Source: Psychrobacillus lasiicapitis
GTDB taxonomy: Bacteria > Bacillota > Bacilli > Bacillales_A > Planococcaceae
Assembly: GCF_006861795.1 (NCBI RefSeq)
Contig: NZ_VDGH01000001.1
Coordinates: 128,117-192,116 of the forward strand
Length of the DNA stretch: 64,000 nt
Reading direction: 5' to 3'
Numbering within the stretch: the stretch's first letter is position 1; each line of letters opens with the position of its first letter. Positions 47,988 through 56,934 of this stretch are shown here, piece by piece. Made by a program: the position numbers and the translations under genes. Under the pieces are notes generated by a model. That model worked only from the letters and a program-made list of their open reading frames with translations, was not told the origin of the DNA and did no database searches.

Positions 47988-48866
47988 TTATTCCTTTAAT
48001 TGATAATGAATTAGCTCATGCACTTTCTTAAATCCTGCAGCTTTATATAAGCGCTTGGCTTTATCCTTCTCTTTTGCAACACTCAGAGAAATTTCTTCGA
48101 TTTCATTGATAGAAAAAAGATAGGACAAAGCGGCTCGGATCAGTAATGTACCAATCCCTTGTTTTTGATAGTCAGCTGCTACAGTAATGTATTCAATCGA
48201 TCCTTCTTTATGCTCGGGATTCGCTTCGACATAAACGTATCCCTTAATCCTTCCTTCTTTTTCATTTATTACTAACAAATGATTATGATTACTTAATCGA
48301 TCAAGTATTTCCGATGCCTTAAAATATGTATTTGGAAAATTTTTCTTATGAAGGCTCATAAATGAATCTCTATATGCTAAATCATAGGATTCTATCTGTG
48401 CCAAATCAACTTCCTCTAAATCGTTGTGGAAAGCTTTCAGCAATAAATGATTTCCCTTATTTATAGCATTTTTATGTATCGCAAACTGTTGAACGAACTC
48501 ATTTTTTATATTTATGAAAAATGAAAATTCATTTACTTCGCTAGTTAATAATGCATTTGCTTTTTCCCACAAACTATCAGCAAGTTGATAATCTCCTTTA
48601 TTTTTAATAAAAGGTCCCCATACTTCTGCACTTTTGCTTTCCTTATCTACATCAAATCCTAATGCACCAATCAGATTTTCTTCGTCATAAGCAACTACAA
48701 AAGATTGGGAGATATCTGCATCAGAAAATTCATGATACAACGTATGAGCAATCTCCTCCTTCGTGTCCCCACAATAACCGATATGGCTTTCCTGAACTGT
48801 ATTCATTTCTTCTAAAAAAAGGGAGAGCATTTCAATGTCATTAAGGGGATTTAATCTAATATTCAT
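47988..48866 (-). CDS. GNAT acetyltransferase with long N-terminal region
   Basis: A 292-residue protein; the last 150 residues form a GNAT domain with IEYITVAADYQKQGIGTLLI RAAL (acetyl-CoA loop Q-x2-G-I-G) near residue 240 and EISLSVAKEKDKAKRLYKAA GF after it. The first half has a weaker, degenerate GNAT-like fold (VVAYDEENLIGALGFDVD), so it is likely a tandem fusion with one active domain. The substrate is unknown. ATG at 48866 follows GAGGTTTGTAAAGG. Confidence 0.84.
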   Translation of the reverse strand: MNIRLNPLNDIEMLSLFLEEMNTVQESHIGYCGDTKEEIAHTLYHEFSDADISQSFVVAYDEENLIGALGFDVDKESKSAEVWGPFIKNKGDYQLADSLWEKANALLTSEVNEFSFFINIKNEFVQQFAIHKNAINKGNHLLLKAFHNDLEEVDLAQIESYDLAYRDSFMSLHKKNFPNTYFKASEILDRLSNHNHLLVINEKEGRIKGYVYVEANPEHKEGSIEYITVAADYQKQGIGTLLIRAALSYLFSINEIEEISLSVAKEKDKAKRLYKAAGFKKVHELIHYQLKE

Positions 48867-48984
48867 CCTTTACAAACCTCATTTCATGAACATTTCTCTT
48901 TAATGTTGTTGGTATTAAAAACAATAGAGGGAGGAAACATTATGTTACAATCAAGATAAATCACAATAATTAAAGGAGGACCAT

Positions 48985-49278
48985 ATGTGCCGCAATATTA
49001 AAACACTTTTTAATTTTGAGCCAGTTGCAACAGATGATGAGATTTATGCAGCTTCCCTTCAATTCGTTCGTAAGGTTTCAGGATTTAATAAGCCTTCAAA
49101 AGTCAATGAAGAAAGTTTTCATAAAGCTGTGGAGGAAGTGTCTATAATAACTAAAAATTTGCTAGACACCCTAAAGACTAGCGCAGAACCACGCGATCGA
49201 GAGATGGAAGCAGAACAAGCTCGACTAAGAAATGCAAAAAGATTTGGAACTGGAGAAGTTTCATCATCTATTGAGTAA
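48985..49278 (+). CDS. DUF2277 family protein
   Basis: A 97-residue protein of the widespread but uncharacterised DUF2277 family, recognised by MCRNIKTLFNFEPVATDDEI at the start, QFVRKVSGFNKPSKVNEESF and LKTSAEPRDREMEAEQARLR. The conserved N-terminal MCRNI with Cys2 suggests a structural or ligand role, but none is proven. The ATG at 48985 has AAAGGAGGACCAT directly upstream. Monocistronic with its own terminator. Confidence 0.88.
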   Translation: MCRNIKTLFNFEPVATDDEIYAASLQFVRKVSGFNKPSKVNEESFHKAVEEVSIITKNLLDTLKTSAEPRDREMEAEQARLRNAKRFGTGEVSSSIE

Positions 49279-49283
49279 TATGG

Positions 49284-49318
49284 AAGAGCTGCCCAATCGG
49301 GTCTAGCTCTCTTTTTAT
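49284..49318 (+). terminator. Terminator of the DUF2277 gene
   Basis: AGAGCT-GCCC-AATC-GGG-TCT-AGCTCT hairpin followed by CTTTTTATTT, six bases past the stop. Also abuts the end of the convergent TPR gene. Confidence 0.8.
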
Positions 49319-49804
49319 TTATTCCCAGACGTTATTCAATTTATCGGAATAAAAACGAATTGCTTTTTGGTAATTTAAAATATCCTTATCGCTAGTTGTA
49401 TCTAACAGGCATTTTAATAATAATTCCATAGCATGATGATGTTCGTTTAAATTATATAGCGTCATTGCGTAGAATACCTGGATTGAATGATTGGTGGGAA
49501 AAAGGTTGATTCCTTTTAATAAAACATCTCTAGATTTTTCATATTCACCTAATGCTCTATATGTACTTCCTAATCCTAGTAGCGCCTCTTGTAAATCAGA
49601 TTCAGGTAAACCTAACGCAATGGCGTTTTCATAGTAAGTTATTGCCTCGTTTTCTTTTCCTAATACATCAAAACTCCACGCACATTGGTAGTTAATGACT
49701 GCATCATTTGGCCATTTTTCTACCATTCGTAAAAGTAACGCATTAGATTCTTGAAAATTCCCTTCGTTTCTTAAATCTATTGCATGAGCTAATCCATCGG
49801 TCAT
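49319..49804 (-). CDS. Tetratricopeptide-repeat protein
   Basis: A 161-residue protein consisting mainly of TPR-like helical hairpins. Units start at NFQESNALLLRMVEKWPNDA, ENEAITYYENAIALGLPES, YRALGEYEKSRDVLLKGINL FPT and EHHHAMELLLKCL, each with the Ala/Gly/Leu positions of the 34-residue repeat. It probably mediates protein-protein contact in the cytoplasm. Similar short TPR proteins occur singly in Bacillus genomes; the partner is not known. ATG at 49804 follows GAGGAGGATTAGG. Confidence 0.82.
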   Translation of the reverse strand: MTDGLAHAIDLRNEGNFQESNALLLRMVEKWPNDAVINYQCAWSFDVLGKENEAITYYENAIALGLPESDLQEALLGLGSTYRALGEYEKSRDVLLKGINLFPTNHSIQVFYAMTLYNLNEHHHAMELLLKCLLDTTSDKDILNYQKAIRFYSDKLNNVWE

Positions 49805-49953
49805 CCTAATCCTCCTCTTTTCACTTACATTTTTCCTGATTAATTACGTAGAATGATACTTTTCTTTTAAGCCTTGCACACATGCAAATATAGCCACACA
49901 AGTGTAATCTATGTGCAGCTATTCATGTTGATAATGCTAATATATTATCCTAT

Positions 49954-50928
49954 TCAAATCTTCCCAACAGCATTAAGGCTAATCAGTCTATCTCTTGCCT
50001 CTAAATATTCCTTATCCAGTTTGTCTACGAATTTTGCTGCACTAGTAATTTCATGGATAGAGCCAACACCTTGGCCGCTCCCCCAAATATCTTTCCAAGC
50101 TTTTGCGGACGTTTCACCAAAATTCATCTTAGATGGATCACTCTCCGGAAGATTGTCAGGGTCTAATCCAGCTGCTTTAATAGAAGACTTTAGATAATTC
50201 CCATGTACTCCGGTGAAAAGACTGCTATACACAATATCATCAGAGGTTGCTTCAACTATTGCTTGCTTATATTGTTCGGATGCACGTGCCTCTTCCGTTG
50301 CAATGAACGGCGAGCCGATATAGGCGAAATCAGCTCCCATTGCCTGAGCTGCGAGGATAGAACTGCCTGAAGCAATCGAACCCGATAAAGCAAGCGGACC
50401 ATCGAACCACTGTCGTATTTCTTGCACTAAAGCAAAAGGACTCTTCACTCCAGCATGACCGCCAGCTCCTGCAGCAACTGCAATTATGCCGTCTGCTCCT
50501 TTATCGATTGCCTTGTGCGCGAACGTGTTATTAATCACGTCGTGCAGAGCAATTCCTCCATAGCTATGCGCAGCTGCGAATATCTCTTCACGAGCGCCTA
50601 ACGATGAAATAATGATGGGAACCTTATACTTCACACATAATTCCATATCATGTTCTAAGCGGTCATTCGACTTGTGAACAATTTGATTGATTGCGAACGG
50701 TGCTGCTGGACGATCAGGATTTTTCGCGTTATAAGCTGCTAATTCCTCTGTAATTTCTGCCAACCATTCATCTAGTAAGGAAGCGGGTCTCGCATTAAGT
50801 GCTGGCATTGATCCAACAATCCCTGCCTTACACTGTTCGATTACTAGCTTTGGGTTACTAATAATAAATAGTGGTGCTCCGATTACAGGGAGACGTAGGT
50901 TCTGAAGTACTGACGGCATTTTTGACAT
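49954..50928 (-). CDS. Nitronate monooxygenase (NPD family)
   Basis: FMN-dependent oxidoreductase of 324 aa that oxidises nitronates, a TIM-barrel of the 2-nitropropane dioxygenase type. It shows LPVIGAPLFIISNPKLVIEQ, GIVGSMPALNARP, AVAAGAGGHAGVKSPFALVQ (phosphate/flavin loop near 175) and ALSGSIASGSSILAAQAMGADFAYIGSPF in its expected place. The catalytic His sits in GGHAG. The ATG at 50928 has GGAGG eight bases upstream, and the one at 50943 overlaps that site. It probably detoxifies propionate-3-nitronate-like compounds; the substrate is inferred from the family. Confidence 0.87.
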   Translation of the reverse strand: MSKMPSVLQNLRLPVIGAPLFIISNPKLVIEQCKAGIVGSMPALNARPASLLDEWLAEITEELAAYNAKNPDRPAAPFAINQIVHKSNDRLEHDMELCVKYKVPIIISSLGAREEIFAAAHSYGGIALHDVINNTFAHKAIDKGADGIIAVAAGAGGHAGVKSPFALVQEIRQWFDGPLALSGSIASGSSILAAQAMGADFAYIGSPFIATEEARASEQYKQAIVEATSDDIVYSSLFTGVHGNYLKSSIKAAGLDPDNLPESDPSKMNFGETSAKAWKDIWGSGQGVGSIHEITSAAKFVDKLDKEYLEARDRLISLNAVGKI

Positions 50929-51084
50929 TTGTTGTTCCTCCATTCAATAAACACAGTTATTTAATTGTTTCATAAATATTCTATCATCTTCGGTTTTAAT
51001 TTTCAGATTAATAGGAATATAACATACTTAGGACTACTTGCATACCAGTAATTTAGGAAGGACAGGACGCACTAAAACAACAAA

Positions 51085-51115
51085 AAGGCCCTTTGACTTT
51101 ATATCAAAGGACCAT
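51085..51115 (-). terminator. Terminator of the trp operon
   Basis: GGCCCTTTGA/TCAAAGGACC stem with AAAAA on the plus strand, five bases past the trpA stop on the minus strand. Confidence 0.8.
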
Positions 51116-51119
51116 TTCT

Positions 51120-51899
51120 TTAGTTCAATACTTTCTTCTTAGATGCAGCAACTAATTCGCGGATTTTCTCCAACTCTTTCTGATGAAACGCCTCCACAAT
51201 CGCGCTTCCAACAATAACTCCATCTACCAAAGCTCCAAGTGATTTTACTTGTTCCGGAGTCGAAATTCCGAACCCAGCAAGTACTGAAACTGAACTTATT
51301 CTTTTCAATTGATTCAAATGCTTTTCTAAATAGTCATCAAATCCATCTCGAACTCCTGTAATCCCATTAACAGTGACTGCATAAATAAAACCTTCTCCAG
51401 CAGCAACAATCTTTTCTATACGGTCCGGTGGGCTAGTTAGCGAAACAAGCGGAACAAGCGATACGTCAGTTTCTTGGAATGCATCTTTTAGCATTTCGTT
51501 TTCTTCCAATGGTACGTCTGGTACGATCAAACCATAAACGCCACTTTTCGCACAAGCTTGTGCAAATGCATCAATGCCATAACTTAAAATAGGGTTGATA
51601 TACGTCATAATAACTAGCGGGATCTTAACTTCATTTCGAATTCCTTTTAGCTCCTCTAAAATAGTTCGCAATGTGGCACCTTTCTCAAGTGCCCGTTCCC
51701 CAGCTCGTTGAATCGTTGGACCATCTGCCACTGGATCAGAAAACGGGATACCAACCTCGATTGCGGTAGCCCCTGCTTCTTGTAGGAATAAAATTTGCTC
51801 TGTTAACGAACCGTCTCCTCCCATGATATAGGGTATAAACGCTTTCTCTCCTTCATTTACACGTTTTTGTATTGCTTTTGTTAATGTTGTTTTAGTCAT
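51120..51899 (-). CDS. trpA: Tryptophan synthase alpha subunit
   Basis: Cleaves indole-3-glycerol phosphate to indole, passing it to TrpB. The 259-residue TIM barrel has [18 protein letters not shown] and the catalytic Glu/Asp in [16 protein letters not shown] (residues near 48 and 59). It ends in [18 protein letters not shown] (phosphate loop). The frame is open to 52025, but the ATG at 51899, preceded by GGAGGTGCTCAAA, gives the normal [10 protein letters not shown] start and overlaps the trpB stop by eight bases. Last gene of trpDCFBA, followed by a terminator. Confidence 0.95.
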   Translation of the reverse strand: MTKTTLTKAIQKRVNEGEKAFIPYIMGGDGSLTEQILFLQEAGATAIEVGIPFSDPVADGPTIQRAGERALEKGATLRTILEELKGIRNEVKIPLVIMTYINPILSYGIDAFAQACAKSGVYGLIVPDVPLEENEMLKDAFQETDVSLVPLVSLTSPPDRIEKIVAAGEGFIYAVTVNGITGVRDGFDDYLEKHLNQLKRISSVSVLAGFGISTPEQVKSLGALVDGVIVGSAIVEAFHQKELEKIRELVAASKKKVLN

Positions 51900-53085
51900 T
51901 TTGAGCACCTCCAAGCGCCTCGCGAACAGTATGTACATCTTTATCCCCACGGCCTGATAAACAAATAACAACAATTTCGTCTTCCTGCATTGTTTTAGCC
52001 AAGCCTGCCGCATAGTGAATAGCATGTGCGCTTTCTAAAGCTGGTATAATTCCTTCTGTTTTTGCAAGCAATTGTAGTCCTTCAAGCGCCTCATTGTCAG
52101 TTACAGAAGTAAATGTTGCTCGACCTATATCATGCAAATAAGAATGCTCCGGCCCAACAGCGGGATAATCAAGTCCAGCAGAAATCGAATGTGCTTCTTG
52201 GATCAATCCATCGTCATCTTGTAACACATACATATACGCCCCGTGCAGTACGCCTTCTTTTCCACCAGCAATTGCTGCAGCATGCTTTCCAGTTTCAATT
52301 CCACTTCCAGCTGCTTCCACTCCATATAATGCAACTTTTTCATCTTCAATAAAAGGATGGAACATACCGATTGAGTTACTACCGCCACCAACACATGCTA
52401 CAACCGCATCTGGTAAACGTCCTTCTTTTTCTATTACTTGTTTTCTTGTTTCCACCCCAATAACACGTTGGAAATCCCGCACAATTTTCGGAAATGGATG
52501 TGGTCCAAGCGCAGAACCAAGTATATAATGCGTGTCTTCTACATTTGACACCCAGTAGCGGAGTGCTTCATTGACAGCATCCTTTAGTGTTCCAGAACCT
52601 TGATCGACTGACACGACTTTTGCACCTAGAAGCTCCATTCGGAATACGTTTAGCTCTTGTCTACGAACATCTTCTTTCCCCATAAACACGACACATTCCA
52701 TATCAAATAAGGCGCAAACAGTTGCAGTAGCCACCCCATGCTGACCTGCGCCAGTTTCTGCTACTATTTTCTTTTTCCCCATCCGTTTTGCAAGCAAAGC
52801 CTGCCCGATCGTGTTATTAATCTTATGTGCTCCCGTATGGTTTAAATCTTCTCGCTTTAAATAGATTTTTGCTCCACCAACTTGGCGAGTTAATCGTTCC
52901 GCAAAATAAAGTGGGGTTTCACGCCCAACATAATCCTTTAAGTAATAATTTACTTCTTCTATAAAAGCGGGATCTATTCTAGCATCCTCATAAGCTGTTT
53001 CTAATTCTATCAATGCCGTCATTAATGTTTCAGGAACGAATTGTCCCCCGAATCGTCCATATCTACTCGATGTTGTTTGTACCAT
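51892..53085 (-). CDS. trpB: Tryptophan synthase beta subunit
   Basis: PLP enzyme joining indole to serine, 397 aa. It has [13 protein letters not shown] at the N-terminus and the PLP-binding lysine in [10 protein letters not shown]. The conserved [12 protein letters not shown] follows, then [12 protein letters not shown] (phosphate loop) and the late [10 protein letters not shown]. This is the ordinary TrpB1 type that works with TrpA. ATG at 53085 follows GAGGAGAGATGAGC, four bases after the trpF stop; the start at 53103 would lie inside trpF. The end overlaps trpA by eight bases. Confidence 0.96.
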   Translation of the reverse strand: MVQTTSSRYGRFGGQFVPETLMTALIELETAYEDARIDPAFIEEVNYYLKDYVGRETPLYFAERLTRQVGGAKIYLKREDLNHTGAHKINNTIGQALLAKRMGKKKIVAETGAGQHGVATATVCALFDMECVVFMGKEDVRRQELNVFRMELLGAKVVSVDQGSGTLKDAVNEALRYWVSNVEDTHYILGSALGPHPFPKIVRDFQRVIGVETRKQVIEKEGRLPDAVVACVGGGSNSIGMFHPFIEDEKVALYGVEAAGSGIETGKHAAAIAGGKEGVLHGAYMYVLQDDDGLIQEAHSISAGLDYPAVGPEHSYLHDIGRATFTSVTDNEALEGLQLLAKTEGIIPALESAHAIHYAAGLAKTMQEDEIVVICLSGRGDKDVHTVREALGGAQND

Positions 53086-53089
53086 TAGC

Positions 53090-53692
53090 TCATCTCTCCT
53101 CATCTTTTGCCGCTTGAATAAACGAACGAATCAATTGCTCATCTTTTCTACCATGTTTTTCTACTCCGCTGGATACGTCCACCATATATGGCTTTACTCG
53201 TTGTATAGCCTCCGCTACATTTTCTACATTTAGCCCACCAGCTAATATCACTTTTTCTTGTGGAACTTCATGTCCTAGCATTAGCTGCCAATCAAATGTG
53301 ATCCCACTTCCAGCTTGCGGTGCATCAAATAGAAAGAAGTCCGTTTCATATTGCTTTGCACGTTCGACATCTTCTTCAGTTCGAATTGATAAAGCTTTAA
53401 TAGAAGGATAATTAGCTGATTGAACAAAATCTGAACTTTCATTGCCATGAAATTGAATAAGATCTAAAGGTACTTCATGATAAGCCTTTTCTAGTTCTTC
53501 TTTTGTCGGATTTACAAAAACACCAACTTTCAATACAGTAGAAGGAATGTCTTTTGCTAATTCCTGAGCCTTTTCCAACGAGATTTGCCGCTTACTAGGA
53601 GCAAAAACAAAGCCAATTGCATCTGTCCCTGCTTCAACAGCAACTTTGACATGTTCCTTTTCCATTAATCCACAAATTTTCACTTTCGTCAT
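53090..53692 (-). CDS. trpF: Phosphoribosylanthranilate isomerase
   Basis: Third step of tryptophan synthesis, an Amadori isomerase of 200 aa with the catalytic Cys in [10 protein letters not shown] near residue 7. It continues [26 protein letters not shown], then the acid catalyst Asp in [16 protein letters not shown], and ILAGGLN and VDVSSGVE at the C-terminus. Length and motifs are normal. Its ATG overlaps the trpC stop in an ATGA; trpB starts four bases after its stop. Expression follows the T-box-controlled operon. Confidence 0.95.
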   Translation of the reverse strand: MTKVKICGLMEKEHVKVAVEAGTDAIGFVFAPSKRQISLEKAQELAKDIPSTVLKVGVFVNPTKEELEKAYHEVPLDLIQFHGNESSDFVQSANYPSIKALSIRTEEDVERAKQYETDFFLFDAPQAGSGITFDWQLMLGHEVPQEKVILAGGLNVENVAEAIQRVKPYMVDVSSGVEKHGRKDEQLIRSFIQAAKDEER

Positions 53693-54480
53693 TTCAGAAT
53701 GCCCCCTAGCTCCACTTGTAGGGACCGAAGTGCACTTTCAACATCGCCACTACGCATCAGCGACTCACCAACAAGCACTGCGCGAGCACCTGCTTTTGCA
53801 ACACGTTCTGCGTCCTCTGTCTTCCAAATACCACTTTCGCTTATGAGTACTCGCTCTTCATGGAACGGGAAAACCGATGCAATTTCTTCTGTCCGCTTTA
53901 AATCGACGTCAAAAGTTCGTAAGTCTCGATTATTTACACCGATTATTTTTGCACCTAGCTGTAGGGCACGATTTAATTCCTCTGCATCATGCACTTCGAC
54001 GAGTACTTCTAGGCCTAGATTAGTTGCATATTCATAAAGCTCCGTAAGCTTCATTTTATTCAGTGCTGCCACAATTAAAAGAATGACAGAAGCTCCAGCA
54101 TTTTTTGCATGATCAATTTGCACAGGATGGATAATAAAATCTTTGCATAATAAAGGAATTGATACTGTTCGCGCCACATCTGCTAAATCTTTAAAGGATC
54201 CTTTGAAAAAGGGAGTATCCGTCAAAACAGAAATACAAGCGGCCCCTGCCTCATAATAAGCTTTTGCTTGTGACTCAGGATTTACACCTTCTGCTATTAA
54301 CCCTTTAGAAGGAGATGCGCGCTTTATTTCAGAAATCACCTGCAAATGCTCACTTCGGTATAATCGATCAAACAAAGAAGGACGCTCTACTCCACTTTCT
54401 ACCATCGAAGATTGTTCTTCTAGCAAGATCTCAATTTGTTTCTTTTTCTCGACTAGTATCTTGTCTAAAATGGTTACCAT
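53689..54480 (-). CDS. trpC: Indole-3-glycerol phosphate synthase
   Basis: Fourth step of tryptophan synthesis, 263 aa, TIM barrel. It has VISEIKRASPSKGLI (catalytic Lys), AISVLTD in CISVLTDTPFFKGSF, and LLCKDFIIHPVQI. Late motifs are IIGVNNRDLRTFDVDL, LISESGI and VLVGESLMRSGD. Two adjacent ATGs exist at 54483 and 54480. The second is seven bases after GGAGG and is preferred; the first overlaps the trpD stop. Coupled to trpD upstream and trpF downstream by ATGA overlaps. Confidence 0.95.
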   Translation of the reverse strand: MVTILDKILVEKKKQIEILLEEQSSMVESGVERPSLFDRLYRSEHLQVISEIKRASPSKGLIAEGVNPESQAKAYYEAGAACISVLTDTPFFKGSFKDLADVARTVSIPLLCKDFIIHPVQIDHAKNAGASVILLIVAALNKMKLTELYEYATNLGLEVLVEVHDAEELNRALQLGAKIIGVNNRDLRTFDVDLKRTEEIASVFPFHEERVLISESGIWKTEDAERVAKAGARAVLVGESLMRSGDVESALRSLQVELGGILK

Positions 54481-55508
54481 CATACTACCTCCTGTTTGCG
54501 TGCGTTATTACTGAAGTCGATCACCGATTCTAGTTTTGCAAGTGCTTTGCCAGACAAAATACTATCCGCTGCGAGTTTTACCCCTTCTTGAATCGTACCT
54601 ACCATTGCATTTGCATATAATCCAACCCCTGCATTAAATATCACTGTGTCAAAAAATGGACTGCGTTCTCCTTGCAATACCGATCGCATGATTTTCGCAT
54701 TTTCAAACGCATCCCCACCCCGGATTGCTGTCACTGGAGCAGCTCTAAGCCCCACATCTTCTGGCGTTAAAGTAAAAGGTATTAAATCCCCTTTATCTAC
54801 TAGTACAAAAGAGTTTTTTCCTGCTAAAGATGCTTCATCCATACCTAGCGCCCCGCAAACAATGATTGCTCGTTCTCTTCCAAGCATTTGCAAAACAGTT
54901 GCATACTCCATCGTAAAGTCCGGTCGATTAATACCTGTATATTGAGCCGCAAGTTCAATTGGATTAGTTAGTGGGCCGATCAAATTAAAGATAGTCGGCT
55001 TCCCAATTTGTTGTCTTACTTGCCCGATTCGCTTTAACTTAGGATGAACGCTTGGTGCATAAAGAAAAGTTAGCCCTTCTCGTGCAAGTAAATCCATCGA
55101 CGCTTCCGAAGAGATAGTAGTATCTATTCCTAATGCTTCTAATACGTCCGAGCTACCTGCCGCACTTGAAATTTTCCGATTACCATGTTTTGCAACAGAT
55201 GCTCCTGCTCCTGCTAATACAAAAGCTGAAGTCGTACTGATGTTAAAGCTTTTTAAACCATCTCCACCGGTACCACAGTTATCCATGTAGTTTCCTGCTG
55301 GTTCATTCAATTTGAGCGCAAACGACTTCATAACAGTGGCAAGTGCTGCCACTTCATTGGCTGTTTCTCCTTTTTTGGATAGGGCGATTAGAAAATCAGC
55401 AATGGTTTGTAACTCTGTCGCTTCATCAAACATTAAACGGGACGCTTCTATCATTTCTTCATATTGTAAGTGTTCATTTTTCTCTACTTTTTCAATAAAA
55501 TTTCTCAT
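54480..55508 (-). CDS. trpD: Anthranilate phosphoribosyltransferase
   Basis: Transfers phosphoribose to anthranilate, 342 aa. It has the PRPP-binding glycine loop DNCGTGGDGLKSFNISTTSA (near residue 80), KHGNRKISSAAGSSDVLEAL and the late NPIELAAQYTGINRP. It is the first gene of the operon here; trpE and trpG, which supply anthranilate, are absent and must lie elsewhere or be missing. ATG at 55508 follows AGGAGAG. A tryptophan T-box leader lies just upstream. Confidence 0.95.
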   Translation of the reverse strand: MRNFIEKVEKNEHLQYEEMIEASRLMFDEATELQTIADFLIALSKKGETANEVAALATVMKSFALKLNEPAGNYMDNCGTGGDGLKSFNISTTSAFVLAGAGASVAKHGNRKISSAAGSSDVLEALGIDTTISSEASMDLLAREGLTFLYAPSVHPKLKRIGQVRQQIGKPTIFNLIGPLTNPIELAAQYTGINRPDFTMEYATVLQMLGRERAIIVCGALGMDEASLAGKNSFVLVDKGDLIPFTLTPEDVGLRAAPVTAIRGGDAFENAKIMRSVLQGERSPFFDTVIFNAGVGLYANAMVGTIQEGVKLAADSILSGKALAKLESVIDFSNNARKQEVV

Positions 55509-55559
55509 CTCGGCTCTCTCCTCTGCTTAACTCAACTTCACTATTTTTAGAAATAAAAA

Positions 55560-55795
55560 AAGTCCTCTTCAAAAGAATTCAAAAAGAATTCCTTTGAAGA
55601 GGACGGTGTTGACCGCGTTGCCACCTCTTGTTGGAGCGTCACCACTCCCACTTTAATTCCTGTAACGTAGGAAACACGTCTATCCCTAAAACGAATCTTC
55701 GCTCTCAAGATAGCTCTCATAAGCCCATTCACATCTGTTACAAATCAGTTTTCACCAACCACTGACTCTCTAAATTGCGCACAAATGCTACTCTT
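55560..55795 (-). ncRNA. Tryptophan T-box leader of trpDCFBA
   Basis: On the minus strand the T-box sequence GAGGTGGCAACGCGG (55613-55627) precedes a long terminator hairpin GTCCTCTTC...GAAGAGGAC (55562-55604) with a T run. The stem I region upstream contains GTGAATGGGC; its TGG at 55725-55727 fits a specifier codon for tRNA-Trp. Uncharged tRNA-Trp would favour the antiterminator and switch on the operon. T-boxes controlling trp genes are well known in Gram-positive bacteria. Confidence 0.88.
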
Positions 55796-55800
55796 CTTAT

Positions 55801-55935
55801 TCAAATAATTTCTCCGCTATGCTCATCTAATCTCAGCTCAACTGTTCTATGGGCGATGTCGCTCCCGACATCTTCTACCCGTATCCGAACATTTAAGTTA
55901 CTGTCTATGATAGTAGTAATACTTTTAATTGTCAA
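55801..55935 (-). CDS. Possible 44-codon small ORF between trp promoter and T-box
   Basis: An open frame starting at a TTG (55935) reads LTIKSITTIIDSNLNVRIRV then EDVGSDIAHRTVELRLDEHS and GEII, ending just before the T-box. Composition is protein-like, with no Trp codon, so it is not an attenuator peptide of the E. coli type. Only GGGAAAA is present as a ribosome binding site and the start overlaps the promoter -35, so expression is doubtful. It may be the remnant of a larger gene. Confidence 0.22.
   Translation of the reverse strand: MTIKSITTIIDSNLNVRIRVEDVGSDIAHRTVELRLDEHSGEII
55907..55935 (-). promoter_or_regulatory. Sigma-A promoter of the trp operon
   Basis: On the minus strand TTGACA (55930-55935), 17-base spacer, TATCAT (55907-55912): a near-consensus vegetative promoter about 110 bases before the T-box. 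Confidence 0.75.
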
Positions 55936-56125
55936 ACTATTTTTCCCTGTTATATTTTGTTAGTGGTTTTAAAATGTTATTCCATCAATTATTTCTATAT
56001 ATTCGTCTTTTTTATTTTGCCGAGCAATCCAAGTGTTTGCTGCAAATAAATAGTCAAATAGTTTGCAGTTATTCTGTGAATAGCAAATAATAGATTATAT
56101 ACCCAACTAGAAAGAAGAGAATTGA

Positions 56126-56830
56126 ATGAAAAGAACCCTTGTAATAAGTGATATTCACGGAGAATTAGAAAAGTTTGAACAGTTACTTCGCCAAGTAGAA
56201 TACAATCCTGAAAATGACCAATTAATCTTATTAGGTGATTACATTGACCGTGGTCCAAATGCTAAGGGTGTCATTGCAAAAGTGATTAGTTTACAAAAAG
56301 CTGGGGCTCAGGTACTGAAGGGTAATCATGAAGATATGATGGTAAAAGCGTTAACGAGCGATGTTGAAAAGTCTTGGAACCATTGGGTAAAGCTAGGCGG
56401 TGGAGATAAAACGTTATTTAGCTATGGCTTTTCCGAAAATGACTTTACTGTAAATGCGGAAAACTTTCGTAAACCAATATTACAATCAGCTGTATTACAG
56501 CAACATTTAGAATTTGTACAAGGCTTAAAAAATTACATAGAAACTCCCGACTATATTTTTGTCCATGCAGGTGTGCACCCAACGTCATCTCTTTCCGAGA
56601 CAAATCCGCATATTTTATTGTGGATTCGGGATGAATTTCATAAAAGCTATGCCGGAGAAAAGACTGTTATATTCGGGCATACAGAAACAAGCCTACTTCA
56701 TGAGGAAAAAGAAAATTACAATGTGTATTTCGGAGACAATCGAATCATCGGTATTGATGGTGGAGCTGTATACGGTGGTCAATTGAATTGTCTAGAATTG
56801 CCTAGTCAAAAAGTGTATTCGGTGAAATAA
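56126..56830 (+). CDS. PPP-family metallophosphatase
   Basis: A 234-residue serine/threonine-type or ApaH/PrpE-like phosphatase. All metal-binding motifs are present: LVISDIHGE (residues 5-13), ILLGDYIDRGPNAKG (34-48), LKGNHEDMM (near 70), FVHAGVHP (near 150) and VIFGHTE (near 190). Such enzymes hydrolyse phosphoproteins or dinucleoside polyphosphates using two metal ions. The ATG at 56126 follows AGAAGAGAATTGA. It lies alone, divergent from the trp promoter and convergent with ileS. The substrate cannot be decided here. Confidence 0.87.
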   Translation: MKRTLVISDIHGELEKFEQLLRQVEYNPENDQLILLGDYIDRGPNAKGVIAKVISLQKAGAQVLKGNHEDMMVKALTSDVEKSWNHWVKLGGGDKTLFSYGFSENDFTVNAENFRKPILQSAVLQQHLEFVQGLKNYIETPDYIFVHAGVHPTSSLSETNPHILLWIRDEFHKSYAGEKTVIFGHTETSLLHEEKENYNVYFGDNRIIGIDGGAVYGGQLNCLELPSQKVYSVK

Positions 56831-56832
56831 AA

Positions 56833-56884
56833 AAGGAAACAAGGGCATGCTTTGCATACAATCTGCATTGCTTACCTTTGTTCC
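56833..56884. terminator. Terminator between the phosphatase gene and ileS
   Basis: GGAAACAAGG pairs with CCTTTGTTCC around a GC-balanced inner arm. A's on the plus strand give T's for the ileS direction. Confidence 0.55.
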
Positions 56885-56934
56885 TGAATCTTTCATAATA
56901 TTTATCTGTACTACTATCCCATTTGAAAATTACC

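Noticed and set aside
55547-55732. Open frame of 61 codons on the minus strand upstream of trpD.
   Set aside because: It lies entirely in the tryptophan T-box leader.
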